DNA from: Herbiconiux daphne
GTDB lineage: Bacteria > Actinomycetota > Actinomycetes > Actinomycetales > Microbacteriaceae
Direction: 5' to 3'
Assembly (NCBI RefSeq): GCF_024979295.1
Contig: NZ_JANLCJ010000002.1
Location: 248,001 to 312,000 of the forward strand
DNA length: 64,000 nt
In this document: in pieces, positions 35,710-44,525 of the stretch
How the letters are laid out: the number at the start of each line of letters is the position of its first letter
How positions within the stretch are numbered: the stretch's first letter is position 1
Made by a program: the position numbers and the translations under genes
The notes under the pieces: generated by a model
Seen by the model: only the letters and a program-made list of their open reading frames with translations
Databases searched by the model: none
What the model was told of the DNA's origin: nothing

Positions 35710-37278
35710 TCAGTCGACGGGTGCTGCTGCCCCGTCGATGGCGGCCGCGCCGACGACGGGCGCCGCTCCATCCACCGGCGCCACGCCGTCGAACTCGGTC
35801 TCGAACACTGCGCGGCGGAAGATCATGAGCCAGGCGAAGTAGACCGCCCCGGCGAACAGCAGGCCGAGCACCACTAGCGATGGCACCAGGGCGTCCGACG
35901 GCGTCACGAGCACGACCAGCACCACCGCCACCCACACGAGGGCGAGCAGGGTCACGGGCAACTCGAAGCGGCCCAGGTTGAAGCCACCCGGCCGGCGTTC
36001 GAGCTTCGTGCGCACGGCGAGGTAGAGCACCACGATCGCTCCGTACATCAGGGCCGGCAGCAGGGTGCCGCCGACGATCAGCTGCACCAGGGCGTCGCCC
36101 GGCAGCGCCAGCATGAGCACGATGCCGATGACCACGATGAGAATCGTCGCGGCGATCGGGGTGCGGGTGCGGGGGTTCACGCGGCTCATCAGCCGGGCCG
36201 CGGGAAAACGACCGTCGCGGGCCATGGCGAACGCCTGGCGCGAGCAGGCCGCCATCACCACCATGCCGGCGCCGAAGAAGGCGAACGCGATGCCGCCGAC
36301 CAGGATGCGCTCCCACACCGGGCCGAGTTGACCCCGGATGATGGCCGCCACCGGCGAAGGGTCGGCGGTGACGGCATCCACGTCTCTGATGGCGAGCGTG
36401 AGCACGATCAAGAAGATCAGACCCGCGACGCTCGCCGCGACGACCGAGCCGACGATGGCGCGCGGAACGTTGCGGTAGGGGTTCTTGGCCTCTTCGGCGA
36501 GGTTCGCCGCCGAGTCGAACCCGACGAGGGTGGTGAGTCCCATCAGGGCGCCGGCCATGAGTCCGCCGCCGATGGCGAAGTAGTTCGGGTCGGTGATCGA
36601 GACCCCGCGATCGGTGAGGTTCGCCACGTCGCCGTCGCCGGTGAGAGCGATGACGACGAGCAGGGCCACCACGAGCACGGCGATGATGCCGAGTTCCACG
36701 GCGACCGCGGCCGAGGTGATCATGCCGAACAGGCGGGTCGAGGCGATCACCAGCGCGGCCTGCACGACCAGGATGACGAGGGTCAGGATGCGGGCGACCT
36801 CCTCGTCGGCGCTGAGGCCGAGCAGGGGCATCAGCGCCTGACTCGCCATCGCGTTGGCCATGGTGACGACCGCGATCGCGAGATACCAGAAGCTGAGCCA
36901 GCCGAAGAACCAGCCGATCTTCGGGTTGGCGAGCCGCGACGCCCACTGGTACGACGAACCGCTCAGCGCGATGCGGGCCGCGAACTGGGCGACGACGAGC
37001 GCCACGAGCGTCTGGCCGATGGCGGCGAACACCCACAACCAGATGCCGACGGGCCCCGCGGTCTGCAGCATCTCGCCGTAGGTGGCGAACACGCCGACCG
37101 CGACCGAGATGAAGGCGAACGAGATGGCGAACACCTGGAACCCGCCGAGGGTGCGCTTCAGTTGCGGTTGGGCGGCGGCATCCGGTGGGGTGGGGTTCTT
37201 GGCGCCGCTCTTCGTGGTGGGTTTCGGGGCGCCGTTAGGGGCGCCGCTGGTCGTGGTGGCGGCACGGTGGTCGGTCAT
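35710..37278 (-). CDS. APC-superfamily amino acid permease
   Basis: A 522-residue transporter with about twelve transmembrane helices. The N-terminal ~40 residues are cytoplasmic and rich in Pro/Thr/Lys. The APC start LKRTLGGFQVFAISFAFISVAVGVFATYGEML and the later GFDSAANLAEEAKNPYRNVPRAIVGS (helix 6-7 region) mark the amino acid/choline-type permease group. The substrate cannot be told. The C-terminus ends in a degenerate repeat (GVAPVDGAAPVVGAAAIDG). AGGGGG lies 6 bases before the ATG. Confidence 0.9.
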   Translation of the reverse strand: MTDHRAATTTSGAPNGAPKPTTKSGAKNPTPPDAAAQPQLKRTLGGFQVFAISFAFISVAVGVFATYGEMLQTAGPVGIWLWVFAAIGQTLVALVVAQFAARIALSGSSYQWASRLANPKIGWFFGWLSFWYLAIAVVTMANAMASQALMPLLGLSADEEVARILTLVILVVQAALVIASTRLFGMITSAAVAVELGIIAVLVVALLVVIALTGDGDVANLTDRGVSITDPNYFAIGGGLMAGALMGLTTLVGFDSAANLAEEAKNPYRNVPRAIVGSVVAASVAGLIFLIVLTLAIRDVDAVTADPSPVAAIIRGQLGPVWERILVGGIAFAFFGAGMVVMAACSRQAFAMARDGRFPAARLMSRVNPRTRTPIAATILIVVIGIVLMLALPGDALVQLIVGGTLLPALMYGAIVVLYLAVRTKLERRPGGFNLGRFELPVTLLALVWVAVVLVVLVTPSDALVPSLVVLGLLFAGAVYFAWLMIFRRAVFETEFDGVAPVDGAAPVVGAAAIDGAAAPVD

Positions 37279-37444
37279 GGCAGATCCCCCTCAGAACTGC
37301 CCTCAGTGTGGTGACCTGGGACGGTCGGGGCAACCCCCCTTTCGGTCCGCGGCGCCGCCGACGCAGCGGCACCCCGGCTCGTGGCGCCCCACCCCGTGGC
37401 CGCGGCGTCTTCGGCGCGATGCGGGCGGCCGATAGCGTGGGCGG

Positions 37445-37939
37445 ATGCAGATGGACGACTGGCAGGCACGCGTCACAGCCCTGTGGGCCGACGACACGAT
37501 CGATGACGACGAGCGGGTCGAGCGGATGCGCGTCCTCGCCGAGCAGGCTCCGCACCCCGCGCTCGGTGCCTTCGAGCTGGGGGGCGCGTTCGACTCCGCG
37601 GCGCGCGAGGCCGAAGCCGACCGGCACTACGCTGCGGCGGCGGCATCCGGACTCGCGTCGATCGACCCGGCTCGGGCCGCTCAGCTGACGATTCAGCACG
37701 CGTCGACCCTGCGCAATCTGGGCCGCGTCGACGAGGCGATCGCGATGCTGGAGGCCGTGCCGGCGCATCCGGCGGTCGGTGCCGCACCGGCCGTGTTCCT
37801 CGCGCTCGCGCTGCACAGTGCCGGCCGCGGCGACGAGGCACTGCGGGTCGCGATCGAGGCGATCGAGCCGGGTCTGCCGCGCTACCACCGCTCGGTGCGG
37901 GCCTATGCGGCGGCGCTCACCGAGAGCGAAGTTGACTGA
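37445..37939 (+). CDS. Tetratricopeptide-repeat protein
   Basis: A 164-residue helical protein with two TPR-like units: HPALGAFELGGAFDSAAREAEADRHYAAAAASGL and AAQLTIQHASTLRNLGRVDEAIAMLEAVPAHPAVG, then a third helical pair (VFLALALHSAGRGDEALRVAIEA). Such short TPR_5-type proteins mediate protein contacts; the partner is unknown. The ATG at 37445 lies 6 nt after TAGCGT, indicating a leaderless message; ATG 37451 (Met3) would also be possible. Confidence 0.85.
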   Translation: MQMDDWQARVTALWADDTIDDDERVERMRVLAEQAPHPALGAFELGGAFDSAAREAEADRHYAAAAASGLASIDPARAAQLTIQHASTLRNLGRVDEAIAMLEAVPAHPAVGAAPAVFLALALHSAGRGDEALRVAIEAIEPGLPRYHRSVRAYAAALTESEVD

Positions 37940-37960
37940 TCATCACTTTACTGTTTAACC
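37932..37960 (+). promoter_or_regulatory. Promoter of the nucleotidyltransferase gene
   Basis: TTGACT (37932-37937) and TTAACC (37955-37960) have a 17-nt spacer in an unusually A+T-rich 45-bp stretch. The TGA stop of the TPR gene overlaps the -35. The SD-bearing start of the next gene follows 30 bp later. Confidence 0.55.
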
Positions 37961-37990
37961 TGAAGACTCAGTAGCAGCGGGAGGGGCGCG

Positions 37991-38782
37991 ATGCGAGCGA
38001 TACCGCCGCCGATGGATGCCGCCATCGTGGCGGAGATCGACCGCCGGCTGCTCGAGGTGAGTGATCGCTTCGGCGTGAGGATTCCGTGGGCGATCGAGAG
38101 CGGTAGTCGGGCGTGGGGTTTCCCATCGCCCGACAGTGACTACGACTGCCGGTTTCTCTACCGTCAACCGCCCGATCGCTACCTGTCGCTGTGGGCTGGT
38201 CGCGACGTGATCGAGACGCCGTTGGACGCGATCTTCGATGTGAACGGGTGGGACATCGCGAAGGCAGTGCGACTCGTCACGAAGGGCAATGCGACCGCGC
38301 TCGAGTGGCTTCGGTCGCCGATCGTCTACTCGGGGTCGACCGCCTTTCGCGATGAGATGCTCGCGTTCGCCGAGCGGGTGGTCGAGCGGTCGTCGATCGG
38401 CCGGCACTACCTTCATGTGGCCGTTCAGCAGCGGGCGGGTGCTCAGACGCTGAAGCGCATCTTCTACGTGTTGAGGCCGGCGATGGCGCTGAGGTGGTTG
38501 CGCGCGCATCCGGGTGCCGCCGTCCCTCCCATGGATCTGCCCACGATGATGGCGGATTGCGAGGTCGCCCCTCCGGTGGCGCGGGCCATCGCCGAGCTCA
38601 TGGCGGTCAAGGCCGTGACCCGCGAGCTGGGCACCGGAGCCATCCCGCCCATTCTTTCCCGCTTCATCGACGACGAGATCGACGCGGGCAGCCGTTTCGA
38701 CGCCATGCCGCTCGAGCGGGATGCCGCGTGGGTGCGGCGGGAGGCAGACGCGTTCTTCCGCGGGCAGCTCGCCAGAAAATGA
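37991..38782 (+). CDS. RlaP/YcgL-type nucleotidyltransferase
   Basis: A 263-residue protein with a minimal nucleotidyltransferase motif: IESGSRAWGFPSPDSDYDCRFLY (Gly38-Ser39, catalytic acidic residues about Asp48, Asp50 and Asp52), the GSxxxGxxxxDSDxD signature. The rest (YLSLWAGRDVIETPLD, NATALEWLRSPIVY, AGAQTLKRIFYVLRPAMALRWL) matches the DUF/PF10127 family, which has been linked to RNA repair (RlaP). No RNA ligase gene is nearby. GGGAGGGG precedes the ATG. Confidence 0.85.
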   Translation: MRAIPPPMDAAIVAEIDRRLLEVSDRFGVRIPWAIESGSRAWGFPSPDSDYDCRFLYRQPPDRYLSLWAGRDVIETPLDAIFDVNGWDIAKAVRLVTKGNATALEWLRSPIVYSGSTAFRDEMLAFAERVVERSSIGRHYLHVAVQQRAGAQTLKRIFYVLRPAMALRWLRAHPGAAVPPMDLPTMMADCEVAPPVARAIAELMAVKAVTRELGTGAIPPILSRFIDDEIDAGSRFDAMPLERDAAWVRREADAFFRGQLARK

Positions 38783-38815
38783 GCGAATGTCAGTGGTCGA
38801 TGTTTGACTCTTCAC

Positions 38816-40298
38816 ATGGAGATCAGCCGACCTGACCTCGATGAGATCGCCTCCCAGCTCATCGATTGCTTCGGCGTGCCCACGGGGCGGCTCAGCGACG
38901 ACGACCTGCTGAATCTGGCCGCGGCCGCCGAACGACTGGCGCGGGTCATCGGTGCGGCGCAGACCCTGCTGGCGGGCGAGATCGGCTCGCGCTCGCGCCC
39001 CGAACTGGGCGACGAAGGGTTGAGCCGGTCGCAGAACTTCACGACGCCCGTCAAACTGCTCGCCGCCGTCACCAAGGTCTCGCCCGGTGAAGCTCGTCGG
39101 CGACTCGAGCTCGGCGTTCGGTTGCGTGGCGCTGAGTTGCTTGGCGGTGCAGTCGGCCCGGCGCCCTATCCGCTGGTGTCGTCGGCGATGACCCGCGGCG
39201 ACCTGAGCGTCGAGACCGCCGGCGTCATCAGCCGCGAGTGCGCCGGGCTCGCACAGCGCGGGGTCGACCCCTCAGCAGTCGGCGCGGCCGAAGAGACCTT
39301 GGTCGATTCGGCGACCGACCCGGCACTCACGGCCGACGACATCGCCCGACTGCGTGCGCATCCGCGAGACGCTCGACCCCGACGGCCTGGAGCCTCGCGC
39401 CGAAGCGCAGCACGAAGCGCGATCCCTCACCCTGGCCCGCAGCTCCGACGGCATGTATCGCGGGCGCATCGCCCTCGCCCCTGATGCGGCGGCGGTCTGG
39501 ATCAATACGTTGCAGGCCCTCATCACCCCCCGCGCCGCGCCGCGTTTCGTGAGCGAAGACGACTACGTCGAGCAGACCATCACCGCCGACACCCGCACCG
39601 GTCCGCAGAAGATGGCGGATGCCGCCACCGAGGTCTTCAGCCGGGTCGCCGCCTCGCCCGACACGCCCCGCCTCGCCGGCGCGACCACCACCGTGAACGT
39701 GCACGTCACCCTCACCGACATCGAGCGCGGCAGCGGACCGGGCTGGGTCGACGGCCTCGACGAACCGGTGCCGATGTCGGTCGTCGCGCGGCTGCGCTGC
39801 ACCTCGCCGACCGTCACGACCGTGTTCGGCGACCGTGGCGAGGTGCTCCACCACGGCAAGGCCCGACGCCTCTTCACCGGAGCCCAGAACCGCGCACTCG
39901 CCGCGAGAGACGGCGGGTGCATCTGGCCGGGTTGCGACCGCCCACCGTCCTGGTGCGAAACGCATCACGTCGACGAATGGATGTCGCACTCCCACCCACC
40001 CGGTCGAACCGACATCGACAACGGCGTGCTGCTGTGCCGGTTCCACCACAGCCACCTGCACAAGTCGAGTTGGCGTCTGGTGATGTCCGAGGGCGTCCCT
40101 CACGTCGTTCCACCCCGGTGGATCGACGTCTCCCAAACCCCGATCCGTGTCGCGCGTCGCAGGACTCTGCCCGCAGCTCGATCTGGTCCGCCGACCGCGG
40201 GTGCTCGGCCGCTGTCGCACGGCTTCGATCCCCCGCCCCGACATGCTTCACCCGACCACGACGACATCCGCAACACCGACGCCCGCGGTTCGGGATGA
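38816..40298 (+). pseudogene. DUF222-HNH endonuclease gene, frameshifted
   Basis: Two overlapping frames make one DUF222 plus HNH protein. The first (38816 to about 39350) carries the DUF222 N-terminus (LAAAAERLARVIGAAQTLLAGEI; PVKLLAAVTKVSPGEARRRLEL), the second (about 39354 to 40298) continues at RIRETLDPDG and holds an intact HNH nuclease motif, CIWPGCDRPPSWCETHHVDEW...DIDNGVLLCRFHH. The junction is a single-nucleotide insertion or 2-nt loss around 39350-39360, between DIARL and RIRETL. Such proteins are multi-copy in actinobacteria. A sequencing error or recent mutation cannot be excluded, because the rest is intact. Confidence 0.75.
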
Positions 40299-40726
40299 CG
40301 GGTGGTGGCGAGCGCCGACGCATGTGGGCGACGGAGACTTCAATATCATGCGCGCCGTCAGTCTCGAAGGGGACCGCCTCCGATGCGCGCCGTCAGGCTC
40401 GGGGGCGACATCCTCCGCTGCGCGCGCACCGCGCAAGGGACGAGCTCGCCGCCGCCTCGCATACCCGACAGCGATAGCGACCGCGCCGGCCATCCGCTAC
40501 CCACCACCCGGCGCGCGACGAAGCCCGGGGTGTCGGTGCGACCGTCCGATTAGCGCGCGCTCAGGCTCGACCACACACTCAGTCGAATGACCGCACGGGA
40601 CGCAGCCGAGTAGGTCCCAGGCCCACCCGCGACCCCCGCCCACAACTCTTCGGCACATCCTTAAGCTGCGCGCAAGGCGACCCGACGCGCCGCCGCGCGC
40701 GCGGCGGGCCGCCCTCCGCAGCGCCC
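40299..40726. other. Intergenic region with a 35-bp imperfect tandem duplication
   Basis: The longest stretch without a supported gene (428 bp). At 40348-40417 a 35-nt unit that begins ATGCGCGCCGTCAG occurs twice in tandem (about 28/35 matching); each copy starts with an ATG preceded by a purine-rich stretch, but they are in different frames. The second opens a 56-codon frame ending at 40553, without homology I recognise. Further downstream the DNA is G+C rich with no obvious gene, promoter or terminator. Confidence 0.5.
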
Positions 40727-41764
40727 CTACCGCCAGCCGAGCGCCGGAGCGACCTCCGTGAGGATCGCGTCGATGACGTGCGCGTTGTAGGCGACACCGA
40801 GCTGGTTGGGCACGGTGAGCAACAGGGTGTCGGCCTCGGCGATGGCCTCGTCTTCGGCCAACTGCTTCACGAGGCGCTCGGGCTCGGCCGCATAGCTGCG
40901 ACCGAAGATCGCCCGCAGGTTGGCGTCGATGTTGCCGATCTGGTCTTCGCTCTCGCCGCTGCCGCCGAAGTAGGCGCGGTCTTGGTCGTTGGTGATCGCG
41001 AAGATGCTGCGACTCACCGACACCCGCGGTTCGAAGTCGTGACCGGCCTCTTTCCACGCGTCACGGAACTCGCGGATCTGCGTCGCCTGCTGCACGTGGA
41101 ACGGCTCTCCCGACTCATCGGCCTTCAGAGTCGACGACTGCAGGTTCATGCCCAGTTCCGCAGCCCACCGAGCGGTCGCGTTCGACGCCGCACCCCACCA
41201 GATGCGCTTCCGCAGACCCTCCGAATACGGCTCGATGCGCAGCAGCCCGGGCGGGTTGGGGAACATCGGCCGCGGGTTCGGCTGCGCGAACCCCTCGCCC
41301 TTCAGCACCTCGAGCAGCACTTTGGTGTGCTCGCGCGCGAGGTCGGCGTCATCCTGCCCCTCCGCGGGGCGATAGCCGAAGTAGCGCCAGCCCTCGATGA
41401 CCTGCTCGGGTGACCCCCGGCTGATGCCGAGCTGCAGCCTGCCACCCGAGATGAGGTCGGCCGCACCGGCATCCTCGGCCATGTAGAACGGGTTCTCGTA
41501 GCGCATGTCGATGACGCCCGTGCCGATCTCGATCGTCGACGTGCGCGCGCCGACCGCTGCGAGCAGTGGGAACGGCGACCCGAGTTGCCGGGCGAAGTGA
41601 TGCACCCGGAAGTACGCCCCATCGGCCCCCAACTCCTCCGCCGCGACCGCGAGGTCGATCGACTGCAGCAGCGTGTCGGCCGCCGAACGGGTCTGCGACT
41701 GGGGCGACGGCGTCCAGTGCCCGAAGGAGAGGAAGCCGATGTTCTTGCGGTTCGTTGCGCTCAC
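40727..41764 (-). CDS. LLM-class flavin-dependent oxidoreductase
   Basis: A 345-residue luciferase-like monooxygenase (TIM barrel): NIGFLSFGHWTP, AEELGADGAYFRVHHFARQLGSPFPLLAAVGART, IEIGTGVIDMRYENPFYMAEDAGAADLISGGRLQLGISRGSP. F420 or FMNH2 may be the cofactor; the substrate is unknown. The start is GTG at 41764 with only a weak ribosome site. An EthD-like gene lies 64 bp upstream on the same strand, so the two may be cotranscribed. Confidence 0.88.
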   Translation of the reverse strand: MSATNRKNIGFLSFGHWTPSPQSQTRSAADTLLQSIDLAVAAEELGADGAYFRVHHFARQLGSPFPLLAAVGARTSTIEIGTGVIDMRYENPFYMAEDAGAADLISGGRLQLGISRGSPEQVIEGWRYFGYRPAEGQDDADLAREHTKVLLEVLKGEGFAQPNPRPMFPNPPGLLRIEPYSEGLRKRIWWGAASNATARWAAELGMNLQSSTLKADESGEPFHVQQATQIREFRDAWKEAGHDFEPRVSVSRSIFAITNDQDRAYFGGSGESEDQIGNIDANLRAIFGRSYAAEPERLVKQLAEDEAIAEADTLLLTVPNQLGVAYNAHVIDAILTEVAPALGWR

Positions 41765-41828
41765 GAGCCGTGCAACGCCGAATCAGCGGCGCACATTCCT
41801 CGCGCCGACGTGCCGCGGGAGGCCATGC

Positions 41829-42137
41829 TCACGACTCCTCGATGTCGGAGAACAGGATGCGCACACCACCGGTGGCCAGCCCGAAGATGCTCGGGAACAG
41901 CGCCGCCGCCTGCTCGGTGGCCACGGCCGCGCTCGCCGCGTCGTAATCGGTGAAGTAGAGGTCGACCTGGCGGTAGGCCGGCGTCGGGCTGCCGTCTTCT
42001 TTCGGCCAGACCTTCGCGCTCTCGACCCGCACGAGGCCAGGGAGGGCCTTCGCCAGGGTCACCTGCTCGGGGTAGCCGGCTTCGAAAGCGTCGGGGTCGG
42101 TGGGGTTGTCGTAGATGACGGTGATCTTCGTCGGCAT
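41829..42137 (-). CDS. EthD-family protein
   Basis: A 102-residue protein, MPTKITVIYDNPTDPDAFEAGY...LVRVESAKVWPKEDGSPTPAYRQVDLYFTDYDAASAAVAT, with a ferredoxin-like alpha-beta fold typical of EthD (PF07110). Members are small partners of monooxygenase systems or act on aromatic compounds. AGGG six bases upstream supports the ATG at 42137. It precedes the LLM oxidoreductase gene on the same strand. Confidence 0.8.
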   Translation of the reverse strand: MPTKITVIYDNPTDPDAFEAGYPEQVTLAKALPGLVRVESAKVWPKEDGSPTPAYRQVDLYFTDYDAASAAVATEQAAALFPSIFGLATGGVRILFSDIEES

Positions 42138-42253
42138 GTCATGCCCTCTCGTCGAGCAAGGCCCGGCGGCCGGTCGGCCGTGAGCGCAGAGGAGCGGATG
42201 TCTCCACCCCTGAACGTTACGCCGACCAGCCGACACCTTCGAGAGCGGATGCC

Positions 42254-42532
42254 TCAGCGGTTGACGGCGCGACGGCCGGCGACGCGGGTCCAGATCAGCA
42301 GCACGATGATCGCGCCGATGACCGAGCCGATGATTCCGGCGGGCTGGAAGAAGCCGTCCATCGGGTCGTGCTGGAAGATGAGGAAGCCGAGGAATCCGCC
42401 GACGAACGACCCGACGATGCCGAGCACGATCGTCATGACGATCGAGATGTTCTGCCGGCCGGGCACGATGAGACGCGCGAGGGCTCCCGCGATGATGCCG
42501 ATGACGATGAGGCTGATGATGAGACCGAGCAT
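42254..42532 (-). CDS. GlsB/YeaQ/YmgE-family stress membrane protein
   Basis: A 92-residue protein with three hydrophobic segments and many Gly: MLGLIISLIVIGIIAGALARLIVPGRQNISIVMTIVLGIVGSFVGGFLGFLIF and GIIGSVIGAIIVLLIWTRV. This is the transglycosylase-associated/GlsB family, induced by general stress in other bacteria. AAGGAG six bases upstream of ATG. Confidence 0.9.
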   Translation of the reverse strand: MLGLIISLIVIGIIAGALARLIVPGRQNISIVMTIVLGIVGSFVGGFLGFLIFQHDPMDGFFQPAGIIGSVIGAIIVLLIWTRVAGRRAVNR

Positions 42533-42697
42533 GGGGTTGCTCCTTCGATTCGGTGATGCATGAGGTGGTGGTGCACTGCAGCTGACCGAGGTCGGCTGTT
42601 TTCAGCGAACCAGGATGCCGCGGGCCCCGGGTCACCCCAAGGGGTGGTCTTTTCGACCCCTCCGCCTGGCCGCCCGAAGCCCGTGTAGCGTCGAGGC

Positions 42698-43399
42698 ATG
42701 AGCGGAACCCTGCGCGACGGCCCTGTGCGCGACGGCCCTGTGCGCGACGGCCCCATCCGGGTGGCCCTGGTCGACGACTACGACGTCGTTCTCGCCGGCC
42801 TCGCGCACATGTTCGACCGCTACCGCGATCGCGTCGTCGTGTGCGAGATCGATGCGAACGCGCAGCTCGACGACGAGGTCGACATCGTTCTGTACGACTC
42901 CTTCGCCCAACCGGAATCCGACCATTCCGAACTCGGCGCCCTGGTGCGCAACCCGCGCGCGAGCCGGGTGGTGGTCTACACCTGGAACTTCCACCCCGAC
43001 CTGGTCGAGAGCGCTCGGCAGCAGGGCATCCACGGCTATCTCTCGAAGACCCTCCCGGCCCGCGACCTGGTCGCCGCGCTCGAGGCCGTGCACTCGGGCG
43101 AGACCATCGTCAGCGAGCCGCCGCATCGTGCCCGCAGCGCGATCGGCCTCGACTGGCCGGGACGGCACGAGGGCCTCACCGACCGCGAGAGCGAAATTCT
43201 CGCCCTGATCACCCAGGGCAAGAACAATGCCGAGGTCGCGACCCTGACCTACCTGAGCCCCAACACGGTGAAGACCTACATCCGCAGCACTTACCGCAAG
43301 ATCGACGTCACCAGCCGCACCCAGGCCGTGCTCTGGGGCGTCGCCCACGGCTTCACCCCCGACCACCACCGCATCGACCACTGGCTCGGCGGCCCCTGA
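42698..43399 (+). CDS. Orphan LuxR-family response regulator
   Basis: A 233-residue two-domain regulator. The receiver domain (about 20-135) has the acidic pair VALVDDYDV, candidate phospho-acceptor Asp67 in VDIVLYDSF, Thr/Lys of VVVYTWN and YLSKTLPARDL. The C-terminal LuxR HTH runs LTDRESEILALITQGKNNAEVATLTYLSPNTVKTYIRSTYRKID. No histidine kinase is adjacent. Residues 6-20 are a direct repeat RDGPV-RDGPV-RDGPI, which lies before the receiver. ATG 42698 is 6 nt after TAGCGT, so the message is probably leaderless and the repeat is translated. Confidence 0.88.
   Translation: MSGTLRDGPVRDGPVRDGPIRVALVDDYDVVLAGLAHMFDRYRDRVVVCEIDANAQLDDEVDIVLYDSFAQPESDHSELGALVRNPRASRVVVYTWNFHPDLVESARQQGIHGYLSKTLPARDLVAALEAVHSGETIVSEPPHRARSAIGLDWPGRHEGLTDRESEILALITQGKNNAEVATLTYLSPNTVKTYIRSTYRKIDVTSRTQAVLWGVAHGFTPDHHRIDHWLGGP
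42711..42755 (+). repeat. 15-bp coding tandem repeat (x3)
   Basis: TGCGCGACGGCCCTG occurs twice exactly and once with the last two bases changed, encoding RDGPV repeats at the N-terminus of the LuxR regulator. The 15-bp period preserves the frame. Confidence 0.9.
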
Positions 43400-43454
43400 G
43401 AACATCGGAACACCGCGTAGCCTCGACTCCGCGGGGTGCTGAAAAGGAATGGTC

Positions 43455-44111
43455 ATGGCACGTTCGTCGGAACTCTCGAGTCCGTTCGAGGGATTGCATG
43501 CAACACCCACCGCGCGACTCCCCTATCAGGCCGACGTGGTGTTGCGGTCGTACCTGCTGGAGCGCCCCGAGGGGAACGTCATCGTCTACAACTCCCCCGG
43601 TGTGACGGCCGCGGCATCCGCGATCCGCGCGTTCGGGCCGGTGGAGCGGCTGCTGATCAATCACGAGCACGAGGCGATGTACGGTGCTCCCGATCTGGAC
43701 GCACCGGTCTTCGTGCACGAACGCGACCGCGCGGCGACCGCCCGATCGATGTCGGTGGCAGGCGTGTTCACCGAGCGCGAGCGACTGGGCGACGACCTCG
43801 AGGTGATTCCGACCCCGGGGCACACCCCGGGAACGACGTCGTTCTTGTGGAACAACGGTCGGCTGCGCTTTCTCTTCACCGGGGACTTTATGTGGATCGA
43901 GAACGGAGAATGGCACGCCGTCGTTCTCGACCCCTCATCACAGCCCGCCTATCTCCAGAGCCTGGCGCTGGTGCGCGAGCTCGAGTTCGATGTGCTGGTG
44001 CCTTGGGGTGTGACGGAGGGTGACGCCGGGTTCGCCCACGTCGACCGCACGGAATCCCGCTCGCGGGTGGACGCAATCATCCGCCGGGTCAAGGCCGGCG
44101 AGAACCGATGA
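43455..44111 (+). CDS. MBL-fold metallo-hydrolase
   Basis: A 218-residue MBL-fold protein. The metal motif is degenerate (LLINHEHEAMYG, an HxHE rather than HxHxDH form), but the later parts are regular: IPTPGHTPGTTSFLW, FLFTGDFMW and a terminal Arg-rich helix. This may mean one metal or none. The ATG at 43455 has AAGGA at a good distance; an ATG two codons earlier has none. It overlaps the BLMT-like gene by 4 bp (ATGA), a coupled pair. Confidence 0.8.
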   Translation: MARSSELSSPFEGLHATPTARLPYQADVVLRSYLLERPEGNVIVYNSPGVTAAASAIRAFGPVERLLINHEHEAMYGAPDLDAPVFVHERDRAATARSMSVAGVFTERERLGDDLEVIPTPGHTPGTTSFLWNNGRLRFLFTGDFMWIENGEWHAVVLDPSSQPAYLQSLALVRELEFDVLVPWGVTEGDAGFAHVDRTESRSRVDAIIRRVKAGENR

Positions 44112-44488
44112 CTTCGACCACGCCGCCCGACCGTGCCGTGCCGAATCTGCCGTCGCGCGACTTCGACGGCACGGAGGCGTTCTACCGCGCCTTCGGGTTC
44201 ACGACCTCGTTCCGTGACGAGGGGTGGATGATCCTCACCCGCGGCGGCCTCCAGCTGGAGTTCTTTCCGGCACCCGCACTCGACCCGCTGTCGAGCAGCT
44301 TCATGTGCTGCCTGCGGGTGGCCGACGTCGACGAGCTCTACGACGCCATCCGTCGGTCGGGCGTGCCCGAGAAGACGACCGGGATGCCGCGGCTGCACCC
44401 GGTGCGCGCGCAGGAATGGGGCTTCCGCGCCGGCTACCTCGTCGACCCCGACGGCACGCAGCTGACCCTGATCGAGCAGCGAGGCTGA
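44108..44488 (+). CDS. Bleomycin-resistance-like VOC protein
   Basis: A 126-residue VOC-fold protein, closely resembling BLMT/Ble bleomycin-binding proteins: VPNLPSRDFDGTEAFYRAFGFTTSFRDEGWMILTRGGLQLEFFP, SSFMCCLRVADVDELYDAI, EWGFRAGYLVDPDGTQLTLIEQ. Such proteins sequester glycopeptide antibiotics as dimers. Whether it confers resistance is not shown. Translationally coupled to the preceding MBL gene. The stop is part of a 23-bp tandem duplication. Confidence 0.82.
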   Translation: MTSTTPPDRAVPNLPSRDFDGTEAFYRAFGFTTSFRDEGWMILTRGGLQLEFFPAPALDPLSSSFMCCLRVADVDELYDAIRRSGVPEKTTGMPRLHPVRAQEWGFRAGYLVDPDGTQLTLIEQRG

Positions 44489-44506
44489 CCCTGATCGACT
44501 AGCGCA
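44461..44506 (+). repeat. 23-bp imperfect tandem duplication across a stop codon
   Basis: GCTGACCCTGATCGA (44461-44475) returns at 44484-44498, with 19 of 23 bases of the whole unit identical. The second copy is shifted out of frame relative to the first and supplies the TGA stop of the BLMT-like gene. Confidence 0.85.
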
Positions 44507-44525
44507 GCTGACGGCGAAACGCGGC

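Noticed and set aside
39340..39370. Programmed ribosomal frameshift in the DUF222-HNH gene
   Set aside because: No slippery heptamer or downstream pseudoknot was seen; a plain indel or sequencing error is simpler.
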